A stretch of DNA of 64,000 nt. It comes from Yersinia rohdei ATCC 43380 (GTDB lineage Bacteria; Pseudomonadota; Gammaproteobacteria; Enterobacterales; Enterobacteriaceae). Where the stretch lies: contig NZ_ACCD01000001.1 in NCBI RefSeq assembly GCF_000173775.1, forward strand, positions 434,001-498,000. Reading direction: 5' to 3'. Positions 21,301-30,191 of the stretch are shown piece by piece (the stretch's first letter is position 1; each line of letters begins with the position of its first letter). The notes under the pieces are model-generated. The model was not told the origin of the DNA, did no database searches, and saw only the letters and a list, made by a program, of their open reading frames with translations. The position numbers were made by a program, and so were the translations under genes.

Positions 21301-22853
21301 AATGGTTGAACCCGTTCGGCCAAATGCTGCTGAGAAGGCCAATCACGTAATAATTCACGGGCCGTTTGCCAGGCCTCACTACGACTGACCTGACCGGCAA
21401 TGGTCACCACCAGTTGATAAGCTTGTTCGAATTGGCTGTGTGCCGCATCGGCGACACTCAATTTTTGTTCAAGCTGCAGTAATGATTCGGTGGCTTCTTG
21501 TTCTTTGGCCTGGAAAGTTTCCAGCCAATCTTCGGCGTTATCTGCGGTTAATTCTGGCAACTGACACAGCGCGCGCGCACGTTCCAGCGCCTGTAAGGCT
21601 TGCTGATATTGAATGGCGCGGGTCTGCTGCACATCCAGTGCTTGCTGATAATCGGCCAGCTGGCTTTTCAGTTCATCCACTTCCAGCTCGGCCGCCTCGG
21701 CACGAGCTTCGTTATCAGCTTGCTGCTCACTTGACTCGGCAACAACTTCATTTTGCTCTTCCAGCCGGTAAGTCAGCTCTTCCAAATCGCTTTGATAACG
21801 CTCTATTTTTTCCTGCTGGCGCATCGCCGTCTGAACCAAACTCAGATGATCACTGGCCGCCTGGTAGTCGGTTTCAAGATCAGATTCCGCCCCACTTTGC
21901 TCAGCAAGTTCACGGGACATTTCCACATGTCGATATTGCTCGGTAACCAGCTGCTTACGGCTCGTCAGCAAATCGCGGCGCAATACCAAGGCATTATCAA
22001 GATGAATACGACGCTCATTGGCATGGCGCATATAGTCAGCTGCAACATAAGAAGTTGCTTCTGAAATCAAATGCTTAAATAGGTCACGGTCAGATTGGGT
22101 AACTCGGATAGCCTCGAGCGTCATGCGGTTTTCGCGTAACGCGGCTTCCATATCCTGGAAAGCTTTCCGCACCCCGCTGTTTTCTGGCAATAAATAATCG
22201 CGCAGTGAGCGGGTAATGGCGCTGGAGATACCGCCATACAAGGAGGCTTCAATCAGACGATAGAATTTGCTGCGATCGGAAGAAGAACGTAAACGTTTAG
22301 GAATCACACCTAAATCAAACATTAAGGAGTGATAATCGGTGATGGAGTTAAATTGCTTGAACTGCACCCCTTCCATGGCTTCAACGCGATCTTTCAGCTC
22401 TTGCAATGACAACACGCGCGCCTGGCGCTCCCCCACCACTTCGGTGAGGATCTCGGTCGGCTGAATGGCGGTTGGCAGGCCTTGAATAGTAAAAGGCTTA
22501 ATATCAACTTTACGATCACGGCCAGCAACTTGTTGCAGGCGCACCCCGACAACCACCCGTTGGTGGCGCGAGTTGACCACATCTAAGGTTGAATAACACA
22601 CGCCAGCACGCAATTTACCGTGCAAACCTTTATCACGGGAACCACTGGTTGCCCCAGCTTCGGTGGTGTTACGAAAATGCAGCAGTGTCAGGTCGGGGAT
22701 CAATGCGGTGACGAAAGCCGCCATAGCAGTCGATTTACCGGCACCATTGCCACCGGATAATGTGGTGACCAACTCATCAAGATCGAATGTCCGGGCAAAG
22801 AAACCATTCCAGTTAACTAGGGTCAATGAGCGAAATTTACCGCGTTCAATCAT
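18399..22853 (-). CDS. mukB: Chromosome condensin subunit MukB (SMC-like)
   Basis: MukB is the SMC-type ATPase of the MukBEF condensin that compacts and segregates the chromosome and binds topoisomerase IV. The length of 1484 residues is within two of E. coli. The N-terminal ATPase head has Walker A GGNGAGKS at 34-41. Long Gln/Glu/Leu-rich coiled coils run about 280-650 and 830-1120 around a central hinge. The C-terminal head has the signature [10 protein letters not shown] near 1364 and Walker [12 protein letters not shown] near 1402. Its ATG overlaps the mukE stop by four bases, indicating coupled translation. Confidence 0.98.
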   Translation of the reverse strand: MIERGKFRSLTLVNWNGFFARTFDLDELVTTLSGGNGAGKSTAMAAFVTALIPDLTLLHFRNTTEAGATSGSRDKGLHGKLRAGVCYSTLDVVNSRHQRVVVGVRLQQVAGRDRKVDIKPFTIQGLPTAIQPTEILTEVVGERQARVLSLQELKDRVEAMEGVQFKQFNSITDYHSLMFDLGVIPKRLRSSSDRSKFYRLIEASLYGGISSAITRSLRDYLLPENSGVRKAFQDMEAALRENRMTLEAIRVTQSDRDLFKHLISEATSYVAADYMRHANERRIHLDNALVLRRDLLTSRKQLVTEQYRHVEMSRELAEQSGAESDLETDYQAASDHLSLVQTAMRQQEKIERYQSDLEELTYRLEEQNEVVAESSEQQADNEARAEAAELEVDELKSQLADYQQALDVQQTRAIQYQQALQALERARALCQLPELTADNAEDWLETFQAKEQEATESLLQLEQKLSVADAAHSQFEQAYQLVVTIAGQVSRSEAWQTARELLRDWPSQQHLAERVQPLRMRLSELEQRLRAQQDAERLLQEFCKRQGQAYQPEELEELQRELESQVEELSLSVSDAGERRMEMRQELEQLKQKIQELTARAPVWLAAQDALSQLSEQSGETLEDSRQVTEYMQQLLERERETTVERDEVAATKRGIDAQIERLSQPSGAEDARMIALAERFGGVLLSEIYDDVTIDDAPYFSALYGPSRHGIVVPDLSLVREQLLGLEDCPEDLYLIEGDPQSFDDSVFAVEEHEKAVVVKIADRQWRYSRYPEVPLFGRAARENRLESLYQERDSLAERYATLSFDVQKTQRLHQAFSRFIGSHLAVAFDSDPEAEMRLLNTRRGEIERALNAHEDQNQQQRQQFEQAKEGISALNRLIPLVSLLLDDTLTDRVEEITEELAEAQDAARHIQKHGAALTKLEPLLAVLQSDPQQHEQLQENYQLAQNSQRQAKQQAFALIEVVQRRAHFSYTDSAGMLTENSDLNDKLRQRLEQAEAERTRAREQLRQYQAQFTQYNQVLASLKSSYDAKRDMLKELSQELVDIGVQADANAEARARTRRDELHAALSTNRSRRNQLEKQLTFCEAEMDSLQKKLRKLERDYHQVREQVVNAKAGWCAVMRMVKDNGVERRLHRRELAYMDGDELRSMSDKALGALRLAVADNEHLRDVLRLSEDPKRPERKIQFYIAVYQHLRERIRQDIIRTDDPVEAIEQMEIELGRLTEELTAREQKLAISSKSVSNIIRKTIQREQNRIRMLNQGLQAVSFGQVKSVRLNVNMREAHATLLDVLSEQQEQHQDLFNSNRLTFSEALAKLYQRLNPQMDMGQRLPQTIGEELLDYRNYLELEVEVYRGADGWLRAESGALSTGEAIGTGMSILVMVVQSWEEESRRLRGKDISPCRLLFLDEAARLDAKSIATLFELCERLEMQLIIAAPENISPEKGTTYKLVRKVFQNHEHVHVVGLRGFANEIPTLPSMPLEQQPG

Positions 22854-23578
22854 TCCTGTTCATCCTCTGCACTGTCCGTTGCATTTCCCATAGTGATATC
22901 GGCTTCATCGCTTTCATCATGGAGTGACAGACTATTCTCTACCGCCATGGCTTCGCCATCACGAATCATGCGTAGCTGGGCTTCGCGCGGGTCATCGCCA
23001 CTGCGTACATCGGCACCAAAGCGGAATACCGCCTCAGTGATACGAAACTTGCTGCTGTCGTTGCCCATAAAGTAAATCATACCCAAGCGGCGCAGCCGGT
23101 TAAGTGAGGTTCTCACTTTTTCCTGCAACTTTTGCTTATCCAAATCTGAACCGGTCGAGCGCTGGTTAACGAACTTCAGCAATTTGCTCTCATCGGCCAG
23201 ACTCAGTAGCTCTTCGTATAACTCATGCTGGGCAAAAATACCTTCATGGGCCAAACGCTCGGGGCTGAGATACAAATAACAAAGAATTTTGCCGACCATC
23301 ATATCCAACTCAGATAACACCGAGCGCGGGATAAAGGTGGTAGAGCGCGGGCGCAGATAGAAGAAACCTTCCGGTGCGCGGATTAATTCTACGTTATAGC
23401 GGGTATAAAACTCTTCAAGTTGTTCCTGAAAGTCCATCAGGAAAGCATGATTATCCAGCTCATCAATACCGATATGACGGCCAGAACGAAGCTGGCTATC
23501 GAGTGCCGGAAACAATGAGTTGGCCAATGCCTGAGCCAGTTTAACCGGCATTACTACTTCAATATTTGTTGATGACAT
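22850..23578 (-). CDS. mukE: Chromosome partition protein MukE
   Basis: MukE binds MukF and the MukB heads and regulates ATPase cycling of the condensin; it has winged-helix folds. The start [20 protein letters not shown] is the family N-terminus, giving 242 residues with an acidic C-terminal tail ([15 protein letters not shown]). Longer in-frame starts lie inside mukF and are not supported. The start overlaps the end of mukF by 20 bp and the stop overlaps mukB by 4 bp. Confidence 0.97.
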   Translation of the reverse strand: MSSTNIEVVMPVKLAQALANSLFPALDSQLRSGRHIGIDELDNHAFLMDFQEQLEEFYTRYNVELIRAPEGFFYLRPRSTTFIPRSVLSELDMMVGKILCYLYLSPERLAHEGIFAQHELYEELLSLADESKLLKFVNQRSTGSDLDKQKLQEKVRTSLNRLRRLGMIYFMGNDSSKFRITEAVFRFGADVRSGDDPREAQLRMIRDGEAMAVENSLSLHDESDEADITMGNATDSAEDEQE

Positions 23579-24881
23579 GTGCCTGCACCTTGGCTCCGTA
23601 ATCATTGATTGCCAACCATTCAGCTGGTAATCCTGAGAAATCGGCTTCGGCCACACCAAGGCGAACTGCCTGGTCGACCAGGATACGAGCCACGTCGAAA
23701 TGACGAGCACGCGGATATTGCACGAGGTAATCGCGCATCACTTCCCCCAAATTAAGCGGCAATTTTTGCTCTCTATAGACCAGCAATGCCTGCTCGATCA
23801 TGGCGGCCAACTGCTCACGGATTTCATTGAATTCTTCGAATTCCAAATCCGGTGGCAATTCCCCTGTAACTTCTTCACTACGCAGCGTCAGTTCTTCATC
23901 GCGCATATCCAGCAAGCGATCAGCATTGGCGTAGGTGAGAGCCCAAGGATTATCAAAATAGTTCTGTACTGACTGACGTAACCGTTGGGCAAATACTCGG
24001 TTTTTATCCATATCAATTGCAGTACGAATAAACTTGTGGACGTGGCGGTCATAACCAATCCACAAGTCGATGGCCTGCTGCCCCCAACTGATAATACGGT
24101 CAAGTTTATTTTGTAAATCAAAGACTAGCTTATCAACCAGTTCAAGGCCGGCATTACCGATGGTGGCTTCCTGAATGCGCAATAAATTCGCCTGAAGTTT
24201 ATCACCCGCCGCTTCCAACGTGTCTTGTAGTTCTCGAAGCGTACCGGAGGTTTCTGACAGCAACATTTCACAACTGGCAATAGCCGCACGCCAGTCCTGG
24301 TTCAGCAGCGCCGCGATATCTTCTTTCACGCTATGCTGCTGTTCATCCATCAAGCGCTGTGTCAAATCGATGCTGTCAAAGATTTCAGCAACTGAATATT
24401 TGAGCGGGGCAAATACGTTCCGGTGCCAGTGAAATTCGTCACCGCCCTCTTCTGCCGCTTGTGCCGCCCGGTGCAGCTCTTGTGCCACAACCGACAATTG
24501 CATCGACAACCGCAGAGTGGAAAACTCGCGCTGGCGAATATAATAATCTGTGATGCCAATGCCCAATGGAGTCAGGCGGTAAATAGCATTACCGTCAGCC
24601 AGCTCACTGGTAAAGCGGTTCAGTAAACGCTGGCGCACCATGTCATTGATAGCATTATTGGCACGCACCGCCACGGTTTCAGTGGTCTGTTCAAAACCTT
24701 TGCTGACATGACGAAATGCATCGATCAACTCCCCTTCGCTCATTTCGCCATCCAGCCGCTCACCGTTTAAGGTGGCAATCGCCATAAGAAAGGCCAGACG
24801 CTCCGTTGGCAGAGTAATCGAAAAGTCATTTTTTCGCGCCCAGGCGACCAGTTCGGGTACTGTCTGGGAAAATTCACTCAT
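23559..24881 (-). CDS. mukF: Chromosome partition protein MukF (kleisin)
   Basis: MukF is the kleisin that bridges the MukB heads and dimerises through its N-terminal winged-helix domain. The 440-residue product begins [20 protein letters not shown] and matches the E. coli protein in length. A central helical region with acidic [13 protein letters not shown] resembles the MukE-binding linker, and the C-terminal winged helix contacts the MukB cap. The ATG overlaps the cmoM stop by four bases, so translational coupling to cmoM is expected. This matters because cmoM appears frameshifted here. Confidence 0.97.
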   Translation of the reverse strand: MSEFSQTVPELVAWARKNDFSITLPTERLAFLMAIATLNGERLDGEMSEGELIDAFRHVSKGFEQTTETVAVRANNAINDMVRQRLLNRFTSELADGNAIYRLTPLGIGITDYYIRQREFSTLRLSMQLSVVAQELHRAAQAAEEGGDEFHWHRNVFAPLKYSVAEIFDSIDLTQRLMDEQQHSVKEDIAALLNQDWRAAIASCEMLLSETSGTLRELQDTLEAAGDKLQANLLRIQEATIGNAGLELVDKLVFDLQNKLDRIISWGQQAIDLWIGYDRHVHKFIRTAIDMDKNRVFAQRLRQSVQNYFDNPWALTYANADRLLDMRDEELTLRSEEVTGELPPDLEFEEFNEIREQLAAMIEQALLVYREQKLPLNLGEVMRDYLVQYPRARHFDVARILVDQAVRLGVAEADFSGLPAEWLAINDYGAKVQAHVINKY

Positions 24882-25680
24882 AATGGGTCCTTCAGATTCG
24901 GCTTAAACGCCATGACATGCACGTAGCGCCCCAAGCTGATAAAAGGCTCCTGCCGGCAATAGCGCTGTTCCAACGCCAATAATTCAGCAAACTCATCGAC
25001 TTGTTGCTGTTTATTTTTCATATAATCGTGAAACACCCGGACTCCCGTCTTACCGCTAATGGATAACCCCATTTGCTCAAGCCAACTGTATACCGTCGGC
25101 GGGTCTAAAGGGTATTGCGGTGACAACGAGCGCTGCCGACGCCTTTTGACACCGGGGATAGCTAACTGAAAGTTACCTAATACCGCATTGCGCATCACCA
25201 GCCCATTGGCATTGAAAAACATCAATGAAAGTGCGCCTCCGGGATTTAATGCATTAAAAAGTATTTGCAGAACTTCTTGAGGCTCTGCAATCCATTCTAA
25301 AACCGCATGGAACAATATCAGATCAACGGGCTGTTCTAAATGTTGGGTGATGTCCTGTGCTGCACTTTGTACAAATTGCATGTTGTGGCTCACACCTTTT
25401 TCGTGTGCCGCAACTTTGGCTCGCTGGATCATCTCAGCGGAAAGGTCACATAAGAGAACCTGATGGCCTAATGCGGCCAATTGGCAAGCCATTTGCCCCT
25501 CACCCCCCCCGCATCTAAAATTCGCAGTGGGCGTTGCGGTAACTGCGCTAATAGCTCGGTGATATCTTGCCAAACGACCGCCTGACGAATCATTCCCTTT
25601 GTCGTGCCGTAGATATTGCGGGAGAACTTCTCGGCAATATCATCGAAATTACGATCCTGCATGGACAATTGCTCCGCCAT
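24878..25680 (-). pseudogene. cmoM: tRNA 5-carboxymethoxyuridine methyltransferase CmoM (SmtA), frameshifted
   Basis: CmoM methylates cmo5U34 to mcmo5U34 in a subset of tRNAs, using SAM. The reading frame is split. Codons for MQDRNFDDIAEKFSRNIYGT up to RILDAGG lie in one frame, and GEGQMACQLAALGHQVLLCD to the end lie in the next. The break falls in a run of eight G on the coding strand (C at 25503-25510). Nine G would restore DAGGGEGQ, the SAM-binding motif I. As written, translation stops at 25468 after about 70 residues. The rest looks intact, including LILFHAVLEWIAEPQEV, so this is a sequencing slip, a very recent lesion or a variable tract. The start could also be the ATG at 25662. Confidence 0.88.
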
Positions 25681-25873
25681 TGACACCCTTCGTACTTGGG
25701 CTACATCTATAACTATTGATTTACCGGCCTTGATAGAGACTCGCAAATCAATGGCTACAGCAAAAAGTATGACTACCAACCTGCTATTTTGGCACAGCCT
25801 GACTTAGAATAAATCTTCTTGGCCCGTAATCATTGTCAAATGCCGTTTTTTCAGCCAAAAGGTCTCTGATTTT

Positions 25874-26641
25874 ATGCTTTTCACCCTAAAAAAGTTTGTT
25901 GGCGGTTTATTAATGCCACTGCCCTTGGTGCTCATCATAATGGCGCTGGCATTAATCTTATTGTGGTTTACTCGCTGGCAGAAAAGCGGCAAAACGCTTT
26001 TTGCATTAAGTTGGCTGATATTATTGCTTATTAGCCTGCAACCTGTTGCGGATCGCCTGTTATTGCCGCTGGAAAAACAGTATGCAACTTATCAGGGAAA
26101 CGACCCGGTAGATTACATTGTTGTCCTTGGTGGCGGCTACACGTTTAATCCGAATTGGGCACCCAGTGCTAATTTATTTGCAAATAGTTTACCACGGGTC
26201 ACTGAGGGGATTAGATTGTATCGCGCTCATCCTAACGCGAAGTTGGTGTTTACTGGCGGTGCTGCGCCCCACAACCAAAGCAGTGCAAAAACAGCGGCAC
26301 AAGTTGCTGAAAGTTTAGGTGTTCCAGCGGAAGATATTATTGCCTTAGACCAGCCCAAAGATACCATTGAAGAAGCGGCTGCGGTGGCCAACTTAGTCGG
26401 TGATAAACCCTTTTTGTTGGTGACTTCTGCCAATCATTTACCACGAGCGATGAATTTTTTTGTCGCTAAGGGGCTAAATCCTATCCCGGCACCGGCCAAT
26501 CAGCTCGCCATTACCACGCCTTTGCAAAGCTGGGAGCGAGCCATTCCGGCAGCCGTTTACTTAGGGCATTCCGAACGCTCCTGGTATGAAACTTTGGGGC
26601 TGATGTGGCAAAAATTAACCGCGAACAAAAATGACGAATAA
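25874..26641 (+). CDS. elyC: Envelope biogenesis factor ElyC (YcbC)
   Basis: ElyC is an inner-membrane DUF218 protein needed for peptidoglycan assembly at low temperature in E. coli, linked there to undecaprenyl-phosphate carrier metabolism. The 255-residue product has two N-terminal membrane segments (PLPLVLIIMALALILLWF and FALSWLILLLISLQ). A periplasmic DUF218 domain follows, with DYIVVLGGGYTFNP, KLVFTGGAAP and LLVTSANHLPRAM. It is divergent from cmoM-mukFEB. The ribosome-binding site is weak at this ATG, but the N-terminus agrees with E. coli. Confidence 0.93.
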   Translation: MLFTLKKFVGGLLMPLPLVLIIMALALILLWFTRWQKSGKTLFALSWLILLLISLQPVADRLLLPLEKQYATYQGNDPVDYIVVLGGGYTFNPNWAPSANLFANSLPRVTEGIRLYRAHPNAKLVFTGGAAPHNQSSAKTAAQVAESLGVPAEDIIALDQPKDTIEEAAAVANLVGDKPFLLVTSANHLPRAMNFFVAKGLNPIPAPANQLAITTPLQSWERAIPAAVYLGHSERSWYETLGLMWQKLTANKNDE

Positions 26642-26683
26642 GTCATTTCCATCAGGAAATAGCGCGGTGGCAAGATAAGAATA

Positions 26684-27577
26684 TTAATCTAACCAGGGTA
26701 AGAGTTGCTGAGTCGCGTGGCTAAATAAAACACGATCCAAATTACCGGTGTGAATAAAACGTGAAACCAGCTCCCACAGGGTATAAAGCCAGCGGCGGGC
26801 GACAAAGGATTCAGAAACCGGTGCTTTAGTGAGATAGCGATAAAATAGCTGGCTCGGCATCCCCTCTTCACTAAGGCGGAATAAATCATACTCACGCGGT
26901 GCCCATAATATAGGGCCAGGATTAAGCATACCCAACAACTGGTCGCTACGCGGATCTTTTAGCATACTGCGCAAAGTGAGATTGCCATGAACCAGCACCG
27001 AACTGTCGTCAAAATCGGCGAAAAGTGCATTTAAGGATGCTCTGGCGCGATAAAGCACGGCGCGATCTTCCAGTGTCATTACCGGTGAATTGAGATTAGA
27101 TAAGGTAGCCCACAGCACTTCAACCCGTTGCTGATACCAACTAAACCAATCATTTTCCTGTGTGCTATCCACATTACCGACACAGCCGTGGCTATCAATT
27201 CGGTGCCAGGCTAATACACCTTCAACTATTTGATCCATCAGCGCATTCCAGCGCTCACCTGTCCGAGTGGGTGCTTCTACTGAAACGCCACGTAAGCGCT
27301 CCATCAATAGAATTTCTTTATACGGGGATTGGTGAGTCATAACCAAACCATATACGGTCGGCAAGCGGATATCACCTTCGCGCGACAGCATTGATAGTTT
27401 GTAAGCCTCCTGCTGTGCTATTCCCTGACAGACATAACTCTTCGCCAACAGTGGGATGGCTTGTCCCTGCTGGTTATACATCGCATATAGGTGGGCATAA
27501 GGCTGCTCGCTGATGCGCTCAAGACGGGTAATAGATTCCCCGAGTACCACACTCAACTCAGCTTTTAGCTGTTCCAT
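26684..27577 (-). CDS. ycbJ: YcbJ, phosphotransferase-fold protein of unknown function
   Basis: The protein has 297 residues and agrees with E. coli YcbJ from end to end (MEQLKAELSVVLGESITRLE; GCVGNVDSTQENDWFSWYQQ). The fold is of the aminoglycoside-phosphotransferase/kinase-like type: a lysine in LLAKSYVC, LLMERLRGVSVEAP as a hinge-like segment, and VLVHGNLTLRSMLKD in place of the usual HGDLHxxN catalytic loop. The catalytic Asp of HGD is Asn here, as in E. coli, so kinase activity is doubtful. It converges with elyC across 42 bp. No specific function is claimed. Confidence 0.85.
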   Translation of the reverse strand: MEQLKAELSVVLGESITRLERISEQPYAHLYAMYNQQGQAIPLLAKSYVCQGIAQQEAYKLSMLSREGDIRLPTVYGLVMTHQSPYKEILLMERLRGVSVEAPTRTGERWNALMDQIVEGVLAWHRIDSHGCVGNVDSTQENDWFSWYQQRVEVLWATLSNLNSPVMTLEDRAVLYRARASLNALFADFDDSSVLVHGNLTLRSMLKDPRSDQLLGMLNPGPILWAPREYDLFRLSEEGMPSQLFYRYLTKAPVSESFVARRWLYTLWELVSRFIHTGNLDRVLFSHATQQLLPWLD

Positions 27578-27718
27578 AAAAGACTATCCGATTATCTGAC
27601 GAAGTAAGTTCTTTATAATGGGATGCCAAGCCGGATATTTCCAGAACACAGATCAAATAACATTAAGAATAAAAATTAAACAATCAGCGCAAAAATGGGA
27701 TGGAATAAAAAAGAAGGG

Positions 27719-27746
27719 TACGCCAGGCCCGGGCGAGTCTGGCGTA
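27719..27746 (-). terminator. kdsB terminator
   Basis: TACGCCAG and CTGGCGTA form an 8-bp stem whose loop contains GCCCGGGC. CCCTTC and then six T follow on the minus strand, 15 bases past the kdsB stop. Confidence 0.7.
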
Positions 27747-27761
27747 TAAATATAATAATTA

Positions 27762-28514
27762 TTACTGGCTGAGCATAATAGCCCTAACCCGCTCTAAATC
27801 TTCTTGGGTATCAACCCCAACTGCAGGTACGGCTTTTGCCACTGCAACATGAATTTTTTCACCGTACCACAACACGCGAAGCTGTTCTAATAACTCTATT
27901 TGCTCAAGTTTACTCGGTGCCCAATTAACATAACGGCGAATAAAACCTGCGCGATAAGCATAAATACCAATATGACGTAAGAAACAATCACCAATGGTTT
28001 CTTTGGACTGAGCAAAACGTTCTCTGTCCCACGGAATGGCGGCTCGCGAGAAATACAGCGCATAACCCTGAGCATCCATCACCACTTTAACCGCGTTTGG
28101 ATTAAAAGCTTCTTCGCTGCTTTCAATTGGCACGGCTAATGTCGCCATACCGGCACTAGATGCAGCCAGATTATCTGCCACCTGACGGATAATCACCGGG
28201 GGCACTAACGGCTCGTCACCTTGCACATTGACGATAATCTCATCATCGGCGAAACCATAATGCTGAATGACTTCTGCTAACCGCTCAGTACCGGACTGGT
28301 GATCCGCACGAGTCAGACAAACTTCGCCCCCTGCGGCCTCTACGGCTGCCACCACTTGTGGATGGTCGGTTGCCACAATCACTCGGGAAGCACCTGACGC
28401 CAACGCGCGCTCCATCACATGCACAACCATCGGCTTCCCTGCAATATCGGCCAGGGGTTTACCGGGTAAACGGGTTGAAGCATAGCGGGCGGGAATGATA
28501 GCGATAAAACTCAT
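27762..28514 (-). CDS. kdsB: 3-deoxy-manno-octulosonate cytidylyltransferase
   Basis: KdsB activates Kdo with CTP to CMP-Kdo, the donor for the lipopolysaccharide inner core. The protein has 250 residues. Landmarks are the N-terminal nucleotide-binding [30 protein letters not shown] around the metal-binding Asp, and [11 protein letters not shown] near the end. The start overlaps the ycaR stop by four bases, as in E. coli, so the pair is translationally coupled. It is kept near lpxK and msbA, which act later on the same lipid A-core molecule. Confidence 0.97.
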   Translation of the reverse strand: MSFIAIIPARYASTRLPGKPLADIAGKPMVVHVMERALASGASRVIVATDHPQVVAAVEAAGGEVCLTRADHQSGTERLAEVIQHYGFADDEIIVNVQGDEPLVPPVIIRQVADNLAASSAGMATLAVPIESSEEAFNPNAVKVVMDAQGYALYFSRAAIPWDRERFAQSKETIGDCFLRHIGIYAYRAGFIRRYVNWAPSKLEQIELLEQLRVLWYGEKIHVAVAKAVPAVGVDTQEDLERVRAIMLSQ

Positions 28515-28693
28515 GCGTGCTTCTCATCAATTGACAGTGGACGGGCTTCGTTCTCTAACAATACCGGAATTCCATCGCGCACCGGATAAGCCAGATTGTC
28601 AGCTTTACATACCAGCTCAAGGTTTTCTTTATTGAAGTACAACTTACCGTTGCAGACCGGGCAGGCAACGATTTCGAGTAAACGGTGGTCCAT
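28511..28693 (-). CDS. ycaR: YcaR, Trm112-like small zinc-ribbon protein
   Basis: The 60-residue protein [20 protein letters not shown] matches E. coli YcaR. One CPxC pair (CPVC) is present, and the rest of the zinc ribbon is reduced, as usual for this family. The ATG at 28691-28693 has GGAGG five bases upstream; a longer in-frame start 17 codons earlier is unsupported. It is coupled to kdsB by a four-base overlap. UPF0434 proteins of this kind have no firmly proved role; a partner function like eukaryotic Trm112 is inference. Confidence 0.92.
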   Translation of the reverse strand: MDHRLLEIVACPVCNGKLYFNKENLELVCKADNLAYPVRDGIPVLLENEARPLSIDEKHA

Positions 28694-28907
28694 ACATCCT
28701 CCAGAATGGAGTTTAGCCAGCAGGAAAGTTGTCGAGGATACCATATCCGCCGATGCAGGTTAACTGCATCGATATCGTCATTTATATCCGCAACTGATAA
28801 TAAATAATTATGTTAATCAGCATAAACATAAGTAAATACACCCGAGGATCGGAGTGGGGAATGTTAGTTTTGTTATTGATATGTTGAATATCGAGGAGTA
28901 TCATTTC

Positions 28908-28949
28908 GTGACTGATATCACACAATTATGTAAATCGAGTAAGAAATGA
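28908..28949 (+). CDS. Possible 13-residue leader mini-ORF, coupled to the next
   Basis: A GTG follows GAGGAG-TATCATTTC and opens a short frame reading MTDITQLCKSSKK. Its TGA overlaps the ATG of a second mini-ORF (ATGA). The ribosome-binding site and the overlap are the only evidence; such short frames arise by chance. It lies in the 400-bp gap between ycaR and the cold-shock genes, which otherwise shows no gene. Confidence 0.2.
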   Translation: MTDITQLCKSSKK

Positions 28950-28996
28950 AAGTATTCCATAAAATTATTGCGCTGTTTGCTAACTTCAGCAACTAA
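28946..28996 (+). CDS. Possible 16-residue hydrophobic mini-ORF
   Basis: The frame reads MKVFHKIIALFANFSN and starts inside the stop of the preceding mini-ORF (ATGA). It has a basic-hydrophobic composition, like some small membrane peptides. The palindrome at 29072-29095 lies about 75 bases downstream and could end a rightward transcript. I recognise no homologue. Confidence 0.22.
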   Translation: MKVFHKIIALFANFSN

Positions 28997-29071
28997 GCAA
29001 CAGAAATACAAATAGAAGCACCTGCAAAATCGCCCGGCGACAATAAATTTGTCGAACAGAGGCAAAAAACT

Positions 29072-29095
29072 AACGGCTACCCTAGGGTAGCCGTT
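29072..29095 (-). terminator. Palindromic terminator after the atypical csp gene
   Basis: AACGGCTACC-CTAG-GGTAGCCGTT is a perfect inverted repeat just past the stop at 29099. The minus strand continues AGTTTTTTG, a good T tail; the plus strand has only GTTT. Confidence 0.82.
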
Positions 29096-29098
29096 TGC

Positions 29099-29308
29099 TT
29101 AGAAAGCGATCACATCTGCTGCTGACGGCCCGTAAATACTACGATAAGTAGAAAATTCAACGTCCTGCCCTTCACTCAGTGATTTATTTTTGGTGTTGGC
29201 AATTGCAGTCTTATTAACATACACATCCAAACTACCATCGTGTGGAGAAATGAAACCGTAACCTTCAGATTGGTTGAACCATTTCACACGACCCATTTTT
29301 AACGTCAT
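29099..29308 (-). CDS. Atypical cold-shock-domain protein
   Basis: The 69-residue protein is a single cold-shock domain, starting MTLKMGRVKWFNQSEGYGFI. AAGGA lies eight bases before the chosen ATG; an in-frame ATG eight codons earlier is rejected. RNP1 reads EGYGFISP rather than KGFGFI, and RNP2 reads VYVN rather than VFVH. Aromatic positions are thus kept but the His and Lys are lost, and C-terminal YGPSAADVIAF is conserved. It is plausibly an RNA chaperone or a diverged paralogue with altered binding. A typical csp gene lies 215 bp upstream on the same strand, and a strong terminator follows. I cannot assign it to a lettered Csp. Confidence 0.88.
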   Translation of the reverse strand: MTLKMGRVKWFNQSEGYGFISPHDGSLDVYVNKTAIANTKNKSLSEGQDVEFSTYRSIYGPSAADVIAF

Positions 29309-29420
29309 AATAAATTTCCTTTTACTGGGCATCCTAACAACTCATTTTTATTTATTGTTTAGATGCAGTTGCCCATCCTAAAGTTTTCTGATTAAACCTC
29401 TATGAGCTTGATTTTATGAA

Positions 29421-29444
29421 AAAACCCGCATCAGTGCGGGTTTT
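29421..29444 (-). terminator. Terminator after the typical csp gene
   Basis: AAAACCCGCA-TCAG-TGCGGGTTTT is a perfect 10-bp stem, and the minus strand ends it with six T. It separates the two cold-shock genes. Confidence 0.85.
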
Positions 29445-29523
29445 GAAATTTTGCTATCCGGATAGATGATTACTCTATCGACATCATCATTTTTCAAGAT
29501 AATTCAAACATTATTTTGCTAAA

Positions 29524-29733
29524 TTACAGAGCAATAACGTTTGCAGCAGCCGGCCCGCGCGGACTGTCTTGGATGGTGTACTCAACACGCTGGCCTTCAG
29601 CCAAAGTTTTGAAACCATCGGTTGCGATTGCGGAGAAGTGAACAAACACATCTTTACCGCCATCATGTTGTTCAATAAAACCAAAACCTTTAGCTTCGTT
29701 GAACCACTTAACTTGCCCCGTCTTCTTAGACAT
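29524..29733 (-). CDS. Cold-shock protein of the CspA family
   Basis: The 69-residue single cold-shock domain starts [20 protein letters not shown], with intact RNP1 (KGFGFI) and RNP2 (VFVHFSAI), and ends [10 protein letters not shown]. Proteins of this type bind single-stranded RNA and melt secondary structure at low temperature. The ATG at 29731-29733 follows AAAGGT; a longer in-frame start is not supported. The divergent gap to 30191 leaves room for the long structured leader common to csp genes, including a CGCTAT-N5-ATAGCG hairpin at 29785-29801. The exact paralogue (CspC, D, E or other) cannot be set by eye. Confidence 0.93.
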   Translation of the reverse strand: MSKKTGQVKWFNEAKGFGFIEQHDGGKDVFVHFSAIATDGFKTLAEGQRVEYTIQDSPRGPAAANVIAL

Positions 29734-30191
29734 AACTTTTACCTTTACTATCAAATACAAATAAATCTGCCATAAGGCAATCTTCGCTATCAAGCATAGC
29801 GGGTCTGCATCAGAAACATTACTTATGGGAGTTACTTATCGGAGATACTAGAAGGTTCGTCTTTGAAGCGGCATCAAATGATAACGTTTTGGGAGGAACT
29901 GCTTGGCTTTACTCTCGTACACTCTTACACATAAATAGGTCTGTATCACAGGCCAGCGGCTATTTACTCATAAAACATATTACCATGCAATCTTTTTATC
30001 CACAGATAAGCATTAAATAACAGCATCAATGAGATATTGTGCATAAAAAACCAATATTCCCCACTGGTTACCCGCAAATTTATTGATATCAATCTAAAAT
30101 AACAACTGAATATACCTATTCCATACACTCAATTACTCGGCTATTTAGGCCTTATTACTCGCCCGTTCTGGCTAACAGGAGCAACCTGATT
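29734..30191. other. Divergent intergenic region between csp and the ydcJ-like gene
   Basis: This 458-bp AT-rich stretch has no convincing ORF. It holds the hairpin at 29785-29801 near the csp start and should contain both divergent promoters. I saw no clear cold-box or other named motif. Confidence 0.5.

Noticed and set aside
21440-21946. 168-codon plus-strand open frame inside mukB
   Set aside because: It is antisense to the coiled-coil part of mukB, whose codon bias keeps the opposite frame open; no ribosome-binding site or family features.
25503-25510. Calling the G8 run a proven phase-variation switch
   Set aside because: Housekeeping tRNA modification genes are not known to be switched this way, and a homopolymer sequencing or assembly error is the simplest reading.
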